From Thermoplasmata archaeon (lineage in GTDB: Archaea; Thermoplasmatota; Thermoplasmata; Lutacidiplasmatales; UBA184), in contig JASHSX010000069.1 in NCBI GenBank assembly GCA_030040865.1, positions 1 through 6,169 of the forward strand: a stretch of DNA of 6,169 bases, read 5' to 3'. The notes under the pieces were generated by a model that was not told where the DNA came from, made no database searches, and saw only the letters and a list, made by a program, of their open reading frames with translations. The first letter of the stretch is position 1. Each line of letters opens with the position of its first letter. Below, piece after piece: positions 1 through 4,578 of the stretch. Made by a program: the position numbers and the translations under genes.

Positions 1-762
1 GTAGACGTGGCCTCCCGTGATGTTCTCTCCCGGCGCCCCGACAGTGGCCGTCGTGCCCTCGAGCGCGACCGCGAATCCGAAGAACCCCTCGTCGGCTGGG
101 TTCTGCGAGGTCAGCGAGCCGATGTACACTCCGGCGGTCGAGAAGAGGTAGGCATTGCCCGCCTCCAGTACTCCCGAGGCAGGCTCGAGTGGGGCTCCGA
201 CCAGAACCGTCGAGCCGCTCAGGGCGACCGAGAGGCCGAAGTCCCCTCCCAACCGCGTGGGCTCGAGCAGCGTCGCTACGTAGGTTGCCTGACAGTTCGA
301 GTTGAGCGAGTAGACGTAGGCGTTGCCGGTGTCCGTGCCCCCAGAAGTGACCGCACCGGGAGCACCCACGACGAGGGTCGAGCTACTCATAGCGACCGAC
401 CACCCGAAGAGCGAGTCGGAGATGAAGAGAGGGTTGCCGATCGTCTGCACAAGGTGCCCCGTGTCCGTGAAGATGGTCACATTGCCGGAGTCGACTTGGG
501 TGCCTACGCTGTATTCCGGTTCACCTACGGCGACGCAGGCGCCGGCTGCGGCCACCGAGTACCCGAAGTAGTCGAGAAACTGCGACTGGGTTGGAGACAG
601 CTCGATTGCCGCATGTAGGGTGAAGCCCGAGGCCGCCTGGGCCGCCGCCGGCACTGTCGGGCCCCCCGCCATCGCGCTCCCCACCATCAGCGCCGAGGCG
701 AGCACCGCAAGAGCCGTGGCCGCCGACACTGCCGCTTTTCGTTTCCAACTCCTTCCGCGCAT
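1..762 (-). CDS. Secreted FG-GAP repeat protein (C-terminal part beyond window)
   Basis: Reading leftward from an ATG, the frame stays open for 254 codons and runs off the window edge, so the protein is partial. Residues 1-32 look like a Sec signal peptide: a basic start (RGRSWKRK), a hydrophobic Ala/Leu/Val stretch at about 11-30, and a likely cut after AMA. The rest contains four degenerate repeats beginning FGYSV (66), FGWSV (119), FGLSV (175) and FGFAV (228). Each continues to a VGAP/VGEP turn and a GNAYVYS-like strand, with a period of 53-56 residues. This is the FG-GAP/beta-propeller pattern of extracellular proteins. Function is unknown; surface binding or adhesion is the family-level expectation. 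The repeats lack a clear integrin-type DxDxDG calcium loop. Three or more further repeats would be needed to close a seven-bladed propeller. The gene has its own upstream region and is not in an operon with its neighbours here. Confidence 0.85.
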   Translation of the reverse strand, partial: MRGRSWKRKAAVSAATALAVLASALMVGSAMAGGPTVPAAAQAASGFTLHAAIELSPTQSQFLDYFGYSVAAAGACVAVGEPEYSVGTQVDSGNVTIFTDTGHLVQTIGNPLFISDSLFGWSVAMSSSTLVVGAPGAVTSGGTDTGNAYVYSLNSNCQATYVATLLEPTRLGGDFGLSVALSGSTVLVGAPLEPASGVLEAGNAYLFSTAGVYIGSLTSQNPADEGFFGFAVALEGTTATVGAPGENITGGHVY

Positions 763-768
763 ACCGAT

Positions 769-790
769 CCCGACCCCCGAAGGGGACGGG
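769..790 (-). promoter_or_regulatory. cUUCGg tetraloop hairpin in the FG-GAP gene leader
   Basis: On the minus-strand RNA this reads CCCG-U-CCCC-UUCG-GGGG-U-CGGG: two perfect 4-bp GC stems around one U-U mismatch, closed by the very stable C(UUCG)G loop. It ends 6 nt before the ATG. The predicted transcription start (about 786-787) falls inside the first 5 nt of the hairpin, so at least the CCCC-UUCG-GGGG core would sit at the extreme 5' end of the mRNA. Effects on mRNA stability or translation are inference. Confidence 0.5.
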
Positions 791-809
791 AGCGTGAACG
801 AGAACTCGA

Positions 810-817
810 TACTTAAT
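810..817 (-). promoter_or_regulatory. Putative TATA box of the FG-GAP gene
   Basis: The minus strand reads ATTAAGTA, an AT-rich island matching 5 of 8 positions of TTTATATA. Using the 26-27 nt TATA-to-start spacing seen elsewhere in the window, transcription would begin near 787, leaving a leader of about 25 nt. This is weaker than the other boxes. Confidence 0.4.
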
Positions 818-992
818 CCAACGGAAACTTGCCGTTCTCACCTAGAGTTTGAACGATGCGCAATGGCGGTTGCGCCCACTTACCCGCGATCGGGAGCAGC
901 TCGGTTCACGCCTTCCCTTCCGAACGCGGAAGCTCGATGGCCAGAGACGCGCAGCCTTGCTCAACGAACGGAAGGGGAGGCCGATCGACTGA

Positions 993-1580
993 CTATGGAA
1001 TCCTCTCGTAGTGGAGGAGGATCTCCTGATCCTCGCCCGGCACCGTTTCCACCAGCTTCAGTGTGGTTTGAGTCCCCTTCGGAATGTTGCCCCAGTACCG
1101 GGGTCCCTTCCCATACACCACCGGCATGATGAAGAACCAGTAGTCATCGGCAAGGTTGCGCCGCGCGACCTCGTTGATCACGCGCGGTCCACCCTCGACC
1201 ATGATGTTCCCTCCTTTTTCTCGTTTCAGCTTGCTGAGGATCTGACCCAGGTCCCCCTTCATGATGCGCGAGTTCTCCCAGCCGGGCGACTTGAGGGTGC
1301 GCGAGAGACAGACCTTGTCGACGCGATCGAGGTAGCGGGAGTACTCGAACAGAAATTCCTGGTCCGTCGGCTTCCGGGCCTTTTCGGTCCAGACTCGTCG
1401 GTGGCCCAGGAAGGATCTGCGCCCCATGACCACGGTCGTGACGTCATCGTATCGCTTCGCCCACATCTCTCGAAAGAGGGCGTTGATCTCCTCCGACCTT
1501 CGGTCCGAGCCGGGGTACTTCGGGAACTCCCCTCGTCCGTCCAAGGTCATGTAGGCGTTGGCGGTAATTTTACGGGTCAT
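993..1580 (-). CDS. RibD C-terminal / dihydrofolate reductase-like family protein
   Basis: A 195-residue protein matching the single-domain RibD-C/DHFR-fold family, NAD(P)H-dependent reductase relatives usually encoded as accessory enzymes. Family marks in order: strand start ITANAYMTLDG (5-15), MGRRSF (52-57, the usual MGRxTF/Y nucleotide-binding turn), VCLSRTL (90-96, normally VfSrTL), a glycine motif GGNIMVEGGPRVINE (123-137), and IMPVVYGKGPRYW (151-163, normally PvvlGkGrrlF). Length is typical. The substrate cannot be inferred; it should not be taken as the housekeeping DHFR or riboflavin enzyme. It is the last gene of the ArsR operon and starts 10 nt after the AHSA1 stop. GAGGG, overlapping that stop codon, serves as a ribosome site 7 nt before ATG, which fixes the start. 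Confidence 0.85.
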   Translation of the reverse strand: MTRKITANAYMTLDGRGEFPKYPGSDRRSEEINALFREMWAKRYDDVTTVVMGRRSFLGHRRVWTEKARKPTDQEFLFEYSRYLDRVDKVCLSRTLKSPGWENSRIMKGDLGQILSKLKREKGGNIMVEGGPRVINEVARRNLADDYWFFIMPVVYGKGPRYWGNIPKGTQTTLKLVETVPGEDQEILLHYERIP

Positions 1581-1590
1581 GGTCCCCCCC

Positions 1591-2115
1591 TCACGCCCTC
1601 GCCGGAGCCTTCTCCGGAATGCCCCCGAAGAGGAGCTCCTCGAAGTGATCCCACATGGCGGTCAGCGCCGCTTCCGCGCGGGGTCCGGCCATCTGGTCCC
1701 GCTCCTTACGGGTCTTGAACTTCCACGTCACCGTGAGTCGCGTGAACTCGCCTTCGGGTTCGAATACGTCCGTCTCGACCGCCGTTTCGGGCGACTCGTT
1801 TGCGGCGAAGGTGTTGACCACCTTGCGGGGTGGGTCGATCTCCAGGAACTCGCCGTGAATTCGAGTCGTGGACCCGTCGTCCTGCTGGACGCGGATGGAG
1901 TACCGCCCGCCTTTCGTGAACTCAAACGTCTCCACCGTCACCTTCGCGGGGTCCGGGGAAAAGATGTACGGGAGGGTTGCCCGATCGGTGAACAGTCGGA
2001 AGACTCGCTCGGGAGGCCCCCGGAAGACCCGGCTCACTCGATTCTCCGTCTCGCTGGGCAGCGAGAAAATGGTCGGCTCAGTGGCGCTCTTCCCGAAACT
2101 TGCAGATCCGCTCAT
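1591..2115 (-). CDS. AHSA1/SRPBCC-family ligand-binding protein
   Basis: A 174-residue protein with the AHSA1 branch of the START/Bet v1-like (SRPBCC) fold, a hydrophobic-pocket domain. Visible marks: VSRVFRGPPERVFRLFTD (28-45, the family's R.f.APrelVf.a.Td helix), GGRYSIRVQQDDGSTTRIHG (69-88), the EIDPPRKVVNTF turn (92-103), the FTRLTVTWKF strand (124-133), and a C-terminal helix ending MWDHFEELL. The ligand is unknown. I chose the ATG whose first four bases overlap the preceding regulator's stop (ATGA), with GGAGG placed 8 nt before it. A longer frame reaching further upstream would run inside the regulator gene and lacks family similarity. ArsR-AHSA1 pairs are a recurrent bacterial arrangement in which the regulator controls its partner, so coupled expression is expected. 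Confidence 0.88.
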   Translation of the reverse strand: MSGSASFGKSATEPTIFSLPSETENRVSRVFRGPPERVFRLFTDRATLPYIFSPDPAKVTVETFEFTKGGRYSIRVQQDDGSTTRIHGEFLEIDPPRKVVNTFAANESPETAVETDVFEPEGEFTRLTVTWKFKTRKERDQMAGPRAEAALTAMWDHFEELLFGGIPEKAPARA

Positions 2116-2471
2116 CGTTCCTTCCTCCGCGAGGATTGCGGGAGGGAGCGTGATTCCGGGTCGCCGGCTTCGACCAGCTTCTCGAGCCGGTCCAGCCGAT
2201 CCTCGACCAAGTCTCGATAGTCCTGGACCCACCGGTCGAGATCACGGAACGGCTGAGGTCGCAGAGAATAGAGACGCCGCTGACCATCGGCTCGGACGCG
2301 GACGAATCCGCGCCGGTGAAGAATGCGAAGATGTCGGGATACCCCCGGTTGGCAGACGGCGAGGGTCGACACGAGAGCGCCCACCGATTGTTCGCCTCCC
2401 CGAAGTTCCTCGACGATTCTCAGACGCGTGGGGTCCGAAAGAGTCTCGAACGCCAGCCCCGTCGCGGACAC
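2112..2471 (-). CDS. ArsR/SmtB-family winged-helix transcriptional regulator
   Basis: A 119-residue repressor-type protein. The winged helix is clear: FETLSDPTRLRIVEELRGGEQSVGALV (8-34), recognition helix QPGVSRHLRIL (41-51), and wing GFVRVRADGQRRLYSL. A charged C-terminal helix (WVQDYRDLVEDRLDRLEKLVE) probably dimerises. The classical arsenic site ELCVCDL aligns with EQSVGAL, so both cysteines are replaced (Ser29, Gly31). The only cysteine is Cys40, so ArsR-like As(III) sensing is unlikely. Start choice: a GTG 18 nt further upstream is possible, but the strong TATA box lies almost directly against it. The GTG chosen lies 26.5 nt from the box centre, as expected for a leaderless message. It leads the operon with the AHSA1 gene (4-nt overlap) and the reductase gene, and is probably autoregulated. 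Confidence 0.88.
   Translation of the reverse strand: MSATGLAFETLSDPTRLRIVEELRGGEQSVGALVSTLAVCQPGVSRHLRILHRRGFVRVRADGQRRLYSLRPQPFRDLDRWVQDYRDLVEDRLDRLEKLVEAGDPESRSLPQSSRRKER
2116..2128 (-). promoter_or_regulatory. Ribosome binding site of the AHSA1 gene
   Basis: The minus strand reads GGAGGAAGGAACG directly before ATG. GGAGG with an 8-nt spacer is a textbook site inside the 3' end of the regulator gene. It decides the AHSA1 start and supports coupled translation through the ATGA overlap. Confidence 0.75.
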
Positions 2472-2493
2472 GAGCGAGCCATATCTCACGATT

Positions 2494-2501
2494 TATATAA
2501 A
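2494..2501 (-). promoter_or_regulatory. Archaeal-type TATA box of the ArsR operon
   Basis: The minus strand reads TTTATATA, a perfect consensus in a GC-rich setting. Its centre lies 26.5 nt before the GTG at 2471, which places the predicted transcription start on the start codon. A short inverted repeat AAAGA-N9-TCTTT (2499-2517) overlaps the upstream edge and could be an operator for the regulator, which is speculative. Confidence 0.75.
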
Positions 2502-2691
2502 GACTGGCATATTCTTTGGCCGAGTCGCAGCCCCTGTTGGAGAGACGAGTTCGCCACTCGACCCGCCTTCCGTCGAGGGTGCGTCGACGCAAGAGCTCCT
2601 ACGGCGACTACGGCCCGCGCCCGCTCGCCGGTTTCGGGCGCCAGGCAGCGGTTCGAAAGTGGATTGGAAGTCCGGAAGCCCGACCGCAGCC
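2502..2691. other. Intergenic region between VOC gene and ArsR operon
   Basis: About 190 bp between the VOC stop and the ArsR-operon TATA box. Beyond that promoter edge I see no credible gene, no tRNA-like fold and no T-rich terminator. Confidence 0.45.
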
Positions 2692-3177
2692 CTAGGCTGA
2701 CCGTGGCGGGAAGTCCCTCATCGCCGCTTCACGCGCCTTTTCCATCTCTTCGGGGGTCAGATCGTCGGTGTGCGTGGCGATCGACCAGTGGTGACCGAAC
2801 GGGTCTTCGATCGATCCCGAGCGATCCCCCCAGAACATGTCCTGAACCTCCTGGGTCACCTTGGCTCCGGCGGCCACGGCTCTCTTGATCGCTGCATCTA
2901 CATCCGGAACGTACAACCAGACCGCGGCGGAGGACCCGCCCAAGCTCTTCGGCGACTTGAGTCCGCCCATCGGAAACTCGTCGCTGATCATGATCACGGA
3001 GTCGCCGATGTCAAATTCGGCGTGAAGGATCGAGCCACCGGGCCCCGGCGCGCGCATTCGTTCCTTCGCGCCCAGAGCTTTCGCGTAGAACTCTAGCGCC
3101 TTCGCGGCATCATCCACCACGAGCGCATGGGTCACCGTGTGGTAGCCCTTTGGTCGGAATTCCTTCGTTTTCGTCAT
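2692..3177 (-). CDS. PhnB-like VOC (glyoxalase/bleomycin-resistance fold) protein
   Basis: A 161-residue VOC-superfamily protein of the PhnB-like group. Marks in order: TVTHALVVDDAAKALEFYAKALGAKE (14-39; the first half-module strand and FY helix), GGSILHAEFDIGDSVIMISDE (48-68), AAVWLYVPDVDAAIKRAVAAGA (84-105; second half-module), FWGDRSGSIEDPFGHHWSIATHTDDLTPEEM (115-145). The last segment is highly characteristic of this subgroup. Despite the PhnB label, no phosphonate role is implied. Members are small dimeric proteins with unknown ligands. The ATG was chosen because a TATA-like box is centred 26.5 nt upstream. A 25-codon extension is possible but would swallow that box. It lies between two transcription units on the same strand and appears monocistronic. 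Its strand and position leave open whether the neighbouring regulators act on it. Confidence 0.88.
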   Translation of the reverse strand: MTKTKEFRPKGYHTVTHALVVDDAAKALEFYAKALGAKERMRAPGPGGSILHAEFDIGDSVIMISDEFPMGGLKSPKSLGGSSAAVWLYVPDVDAAIKRAVAAGAKVTQEVQDMFWGDRSGSIEDPFGHHWSIATHTDDLTPEEMEKAREAAMRDFPPRSA

Positions 3178-3199
3178 CGTGCCCACGAGCGAAGCTCTC

Positions 3200-3207
3200 T
3201 CGATAAA
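3200..3207 (-). promoter_or_regulatory. TATA-like box of the PhnB-like VOC gene
   Basis: The minus strand reads TTTATCGA, matching 6 of 8 positions of TTTATATA. The centre is 26.5 nt before the ATG at 3177, identical to the spacing at the ArsR operon, so a leaderless transcript is predicted. It gives this gene its own promoter downstream of the HxlR gene. Confidence 0.6.
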
Positions 3208-3238
3208 CGCATCGGAGAGGTGGCGAAACGGCAACCTC

Positions 3239-3269
3239 GCGCTCGGGTCCAAGGGACAGGCCCGAGCGC
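3239..3269 (-). terminator. Hairpin after the HxlR gene, possible terminator
   Basis: A perfect 9-bp GC-rich inverted repeat (GCGCTCGGG / CCCGAGCGC) with a 13-nt loop begins 11 nt after the HxlR stop codon. No U-tract follows, so it fits 3'-end protection or weak termination better than a classic intrinsic terminator. Part of one arm, GAGCG (3264-3268), can alternatively pair with CGCTC (3273-3277) across a 4-nt loop, giving two exclusive folds. Confidence 0.4.
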
Positions 3270-3279
3270 CCGCGCTCAG

Positions 3280-3714
3280 TCAGGTCGTCTGCCGAGTCTC
3301 GGACGCCCGCCTTGCGGCGGCGGCCCGGTCGGACCCGCCCGGAACTCGGGCCGCGAAGTGGCGCCCTCCGTATCTCAGGAACGCGAGCAGGATGAACACC
3401 GCATCCTCACCTCTCGGGGTCAGATCGTAGCGGATCGTCGCTCCCTCCGTAGATCGTCGGATCATTCCCTCGGCCTCCATCTCGCGAAGGCGTCGGGCAA
3501 GAACTCTCGGAGTGAGTCCGGGATTGTTTTTCAGGAGTTGTCCGAAGCGGTTCAGTTTCAGAAACGCAAGGTCCCGGAGGATCAGCAACGTCCACTTGCG
3601 ACCCAACCGCTCGACCCCGAGCTTCAAGGGATCCTGCGGGGGCGAATGCGTCGGTTCGACCGACGGCTTCTGTTCCTCGTCGGACCGCCGTCTCCCCACT
3701 ATCCTCCGGGACAC
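3280..3714 (-). CDS. HxlR-family winged-helix transcriptional regulator
   Basis: A 144-residue protein (139 if the second GTG is used). After a charged, proline-rich N-terminal tail (1-28) comes the HxlR core: DPLKLGVERLGRKWTLLILRDL (28-49; normally CP...liGgKWtllIL), RFGQLLKNNPGLTPRVLARRLREMEAEGMIRR (56-87; the helix-turn-helix), and a YDLTPRGEDAVFILLAFLRYGG wing and dimer helix (96-117). The conserved cysteine just before the first helix is Asp here and the protein contains no cysteine, so the thiol-redox sensing known in some HxlR members is excluded. It is divergent from the VOC-SnoaL-DUF2461 unit and shares its control region, which makes that unit its likely target along with itself. 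Start is uncertain: GTG at 3714 or 3699 each has a matching TATA-like box. A TTG still further upstream would put the promoter inside the gene. Confidence 0.85.
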   Translation of the reverse strand: MSRRIVGRRRSDEEQKPSVEPTHSPPQDPLKLGVERLGRKWTLLILRDLAFLKLNRFGQLLKNNPGLTPRVLARRLREMEAEGMIRRSTEGATIRYDLTPRGEDAVFILLAFLRYGGRHFAARVPGGSDRAAAARRASETRQTT

Positions 3715-3721
3715 TGCGAGT

Positions 3722-3729
3722 CCTATAAC
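3722..3729 (+). promoter_or_regulatory. TATA-like box of the VOC-SnoaL-DUF2461 unit, possibly bidirectional
   Basis: The plus strand reads CCTATAAC; its centre is 26.5 nt before the GTG at 3752. The same bases on the minus strand read GTTATAGG, centred 26.5 nt before the alternative HxlR start at 3699. One site could therefore serve both directions. It decides the start chosen for the VOC gene. Confidence 0.5.
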
Positions 3730-3744
3730 TATCCAATGTATAGT
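3728..3744. promoter_or_regulatory. Candidate operator, ACTAT-N7-ATAGT
   Basis: A perfect 5-bp inverted repeat with a 7-nt spacer, 17 bp overall, overlaps the right end of the plus TATA-like box and covers the minus one. A dimeric winged-helix protein such as the adjacent HxlR regulator could block both promoters from here. That role is inferred from position and symmetry. Confidence 0.4.
3737..3744 (-). promoter_or_regulatory. TATA-like box of the HxlR gene
   Basis: The minus strand reads ACTATACA, matching 5 of 8 consensus positions. Its centre is 26.5 nt before the GTG at 3714, so a leaderless start there is predicted. It overlaps the right arm of the candidate operator. Confidence 0.45.
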
Positions 3745-3751
3745 GCCGATT

Positions 3752-4174
3752 GTGCCCAAATCTCCGTCACGGGTCGCAGATCGGGCGTCGCCGACACCGC
3801 ATCTCCATCCGGCCGCCGACGGATCCCTCGATTTCGTGGAACTTTCCAGCGACGACCCTCAGGCTACCCGGCGATTTCTCGAGAGCGTGTTCGGGTGGCG
3901 GTTTCAGTCGAGGGCTATGCCCGAGGGAGAATACCTTGCGTACCAGGCTCCCGGGGGCGGACGGGGAGGGATTCGACCGACCCGGGCGTCAGAACCCCCG
4001 ACCAGCTTGAGCTACGTGCGAGTGAGCGACCTTGGGCGAGCTCAGGCACAAGTCACCGGGGCGGGCGGCAAGATCGTGCTACCGCGCGTAGACGTTCCGG
4101 GAATGGGCAGCTTCTTCTGGTTCCAAGTGCCGGGGGGTCCCATCCTAGCCTGCTGGCAGGATGCCCCCGAGTAG
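3752..4174 (+). CDS. VOC-family protein (COG3324-like)
   Basis: A 140-residue protein. Residues 1-23 form a polar tail, followed by one VOC domain: DFVELSSDDPQATRRFLESVFGWRFQ (27-52; the family's fe..t.D...a..Fy..lFGW pattern), EYLAYQAPGGGRGGI (60-74), SLSYVRVSDLGRAQAQVTGAGGKIVLP (85-111), GMGSFFWFQVPGGPILACWQ (117-136; usually DPdGN..glwq). The histidines that bind metal in glyoxalase I are not in their usual places, so classical glyoxalase chemistry is unlikely. No ligand can be assigned. The GTG start is supported by the TATA-like box 26.5 nt upstream and by the domain boundary. Longer readings in this frame cross the divergent promoter. It leads a unit with the SnoaL-like gene (22-nt gap) and the DUF2461 gene, probably under HxlR control. 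Confidence 0.83.
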   Translation: MPKSPSRVADRASPTPHLHPAADGSLDFVELSSDDPQATRRFLESVFGWRFQSRAMPEGEYLAYQAPGGGRGGIRPTRASEPPTSLSYVRVSDLGRAQAQVTGAGGKIVLPRVDVPGMGSFFWFQVPGGPILACWQDAPE

Positions 4175-4176
4175 CC

Positions 4177-4185
4177 GGAGAAGGA
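4177..4185 (+). promoter_or_regulatory. Ribosome binding site of the SnoaL-like gene
   Basis: GGAGAAGGAG lies just after the VOC stop codon; the second motif AGGAG ends 11 nt before the ATG. It decides the downstream ATG at 4197 over the in-frame ATG at 4161, which falls inside the VOC gene. Confidence 0.6.
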
Positions 4186-4196
4186 GTAAGCGAACG

Positions 4197-4553
4197 ATGA
4201 GCGCAAGGGACGTGGTGATGGGATTCCAAGGAGCGATGGGAAAGGGGGACATGAAGGCAGCCCGCGGTTTCCTCGCGGACAACCTCTCGTTCGTCGGGCC
4301 ATTCGACCGATTCAGCTCCCCGGAGCCGTACCTCGCCGCCTTGGGTCAGCTTGCGCCGATGATCGAGCGAGTCGACATGAAGCGTATGTTCTCTGACGGC
4401 GACGAAGTGGCTCTATTCTACGACCTCGTGACGAAGACCCCCGCGGGGACGGCACCGTGCGCCGAGTGGTATCGGGTAAGTGGTGGCAAGATCACCCACA
4501 TCCAGGTGTACTTCGACGGTCGACCGTTCGCCCCGATGATGGCGAAGAGGTAG
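4197..4553 (+). CDS. SnoaL-like / NTF2-fold protein
   Basis: A 118-residue protein fitting the SnoaL-like branch of the NTF2 superfamily, a cone-shaped alpha+beta pocket used by isomerases, cyclases and uncharacterised binding proteins. Visible pattern: N-terminal helix ARDVVMGFQGAMGKGDMKAARGFLADNLSF (3-32; the typical v..f..A...gD...a...lad...f), GP (34-35), a middle segment EPYLAALGQLAPMI (43-56), then strands DEVALFYDLVTKTPAG (69-84), CAEWYRVSGGKITHIQVYFD (88-107; the usual ...w.rv.dGkI..i..y.D). The pocket residues do not name a substrate and no enzyme should be claimed. It is the middle gene of the plus-strand unit, with gaps of 22 and 25 nt to its neighbours. A single Cys88 is present. 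Confidence 0.8.
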   Translation: MSARDVVMGFQGAMGKGDMKAARGFLADNLSFVGPFDRFSSPEPYLAALGQLAPMIERVDMKRMFSDGDEVALFYDLVTKTPAGTAPCAEWYRVSGGKITHIQVYFDGRPFAPMMAKR

Positions 4554-4578
4554 AGCGGCACCGCGACGGGTTCTTGGG

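Larger units (their letters stand above)
763..992. other. Intergenic region between FG-GAP gene and reductase-like gene
   Basis: About 230 bp without a credible gene. It holds the FG-GAP leader and promoter on the left. At 917-932 there is a perfect 6-bp inverted repeat with a 4-nt loop (CTTCCG-AACG-CGGAAG). This hairpin lies about 60 nt downstream of the reductase stop codon on the minus strand. No T-rich tract follows it, so it is at best a weak 3'-end candidate for the ArsR operon. Confidence 0.5.

Noticed and set aside
7..618. Plus-strand open frame of 203 codons at the left edge
   Set aside because: Antisense to the FG-GAP gene, whose repeats are unmistakable; the plus product is Arg/Glu/Gly-rich without a domain.
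1011..2220. Plus-strand open frames opposite the ArsR operon
   Set aside because: They mirror the reductase-like and AHSA1 genes and show no family motif.
2113..2232. Upstream extension of the AHSA1 protein by 39 residues
   Set aside because: The extension lies inside the ArsR gene and lacks SRPBCC features; the GGAGG plus ATGA overlap fixes the later start.
2645..2675. GGTTCGAAA, tRNA T-loop-like
   Set aside because: Flanking bases do not form a 5-bp T-stem, and no acceptor, D-arm or anticodon arm could be built on either strand.
3715..3759. TTG start for the HxlR gene
   Set aside because: It would place both candidate promoters and the operator inside the coding region; the added residues (IGTIHWIVIGLA) match no HxlR feature.
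3127..4200. Long plus-strand open frame of 357 codons
   Set aside because: It crosses the HxlR gene antisense, the divergent promoter and the VOC gene out of frame. Its product is Arg/Ser/Pro-rich low-complexity sequence with no domain, typical of a GC-rich shadow frame.
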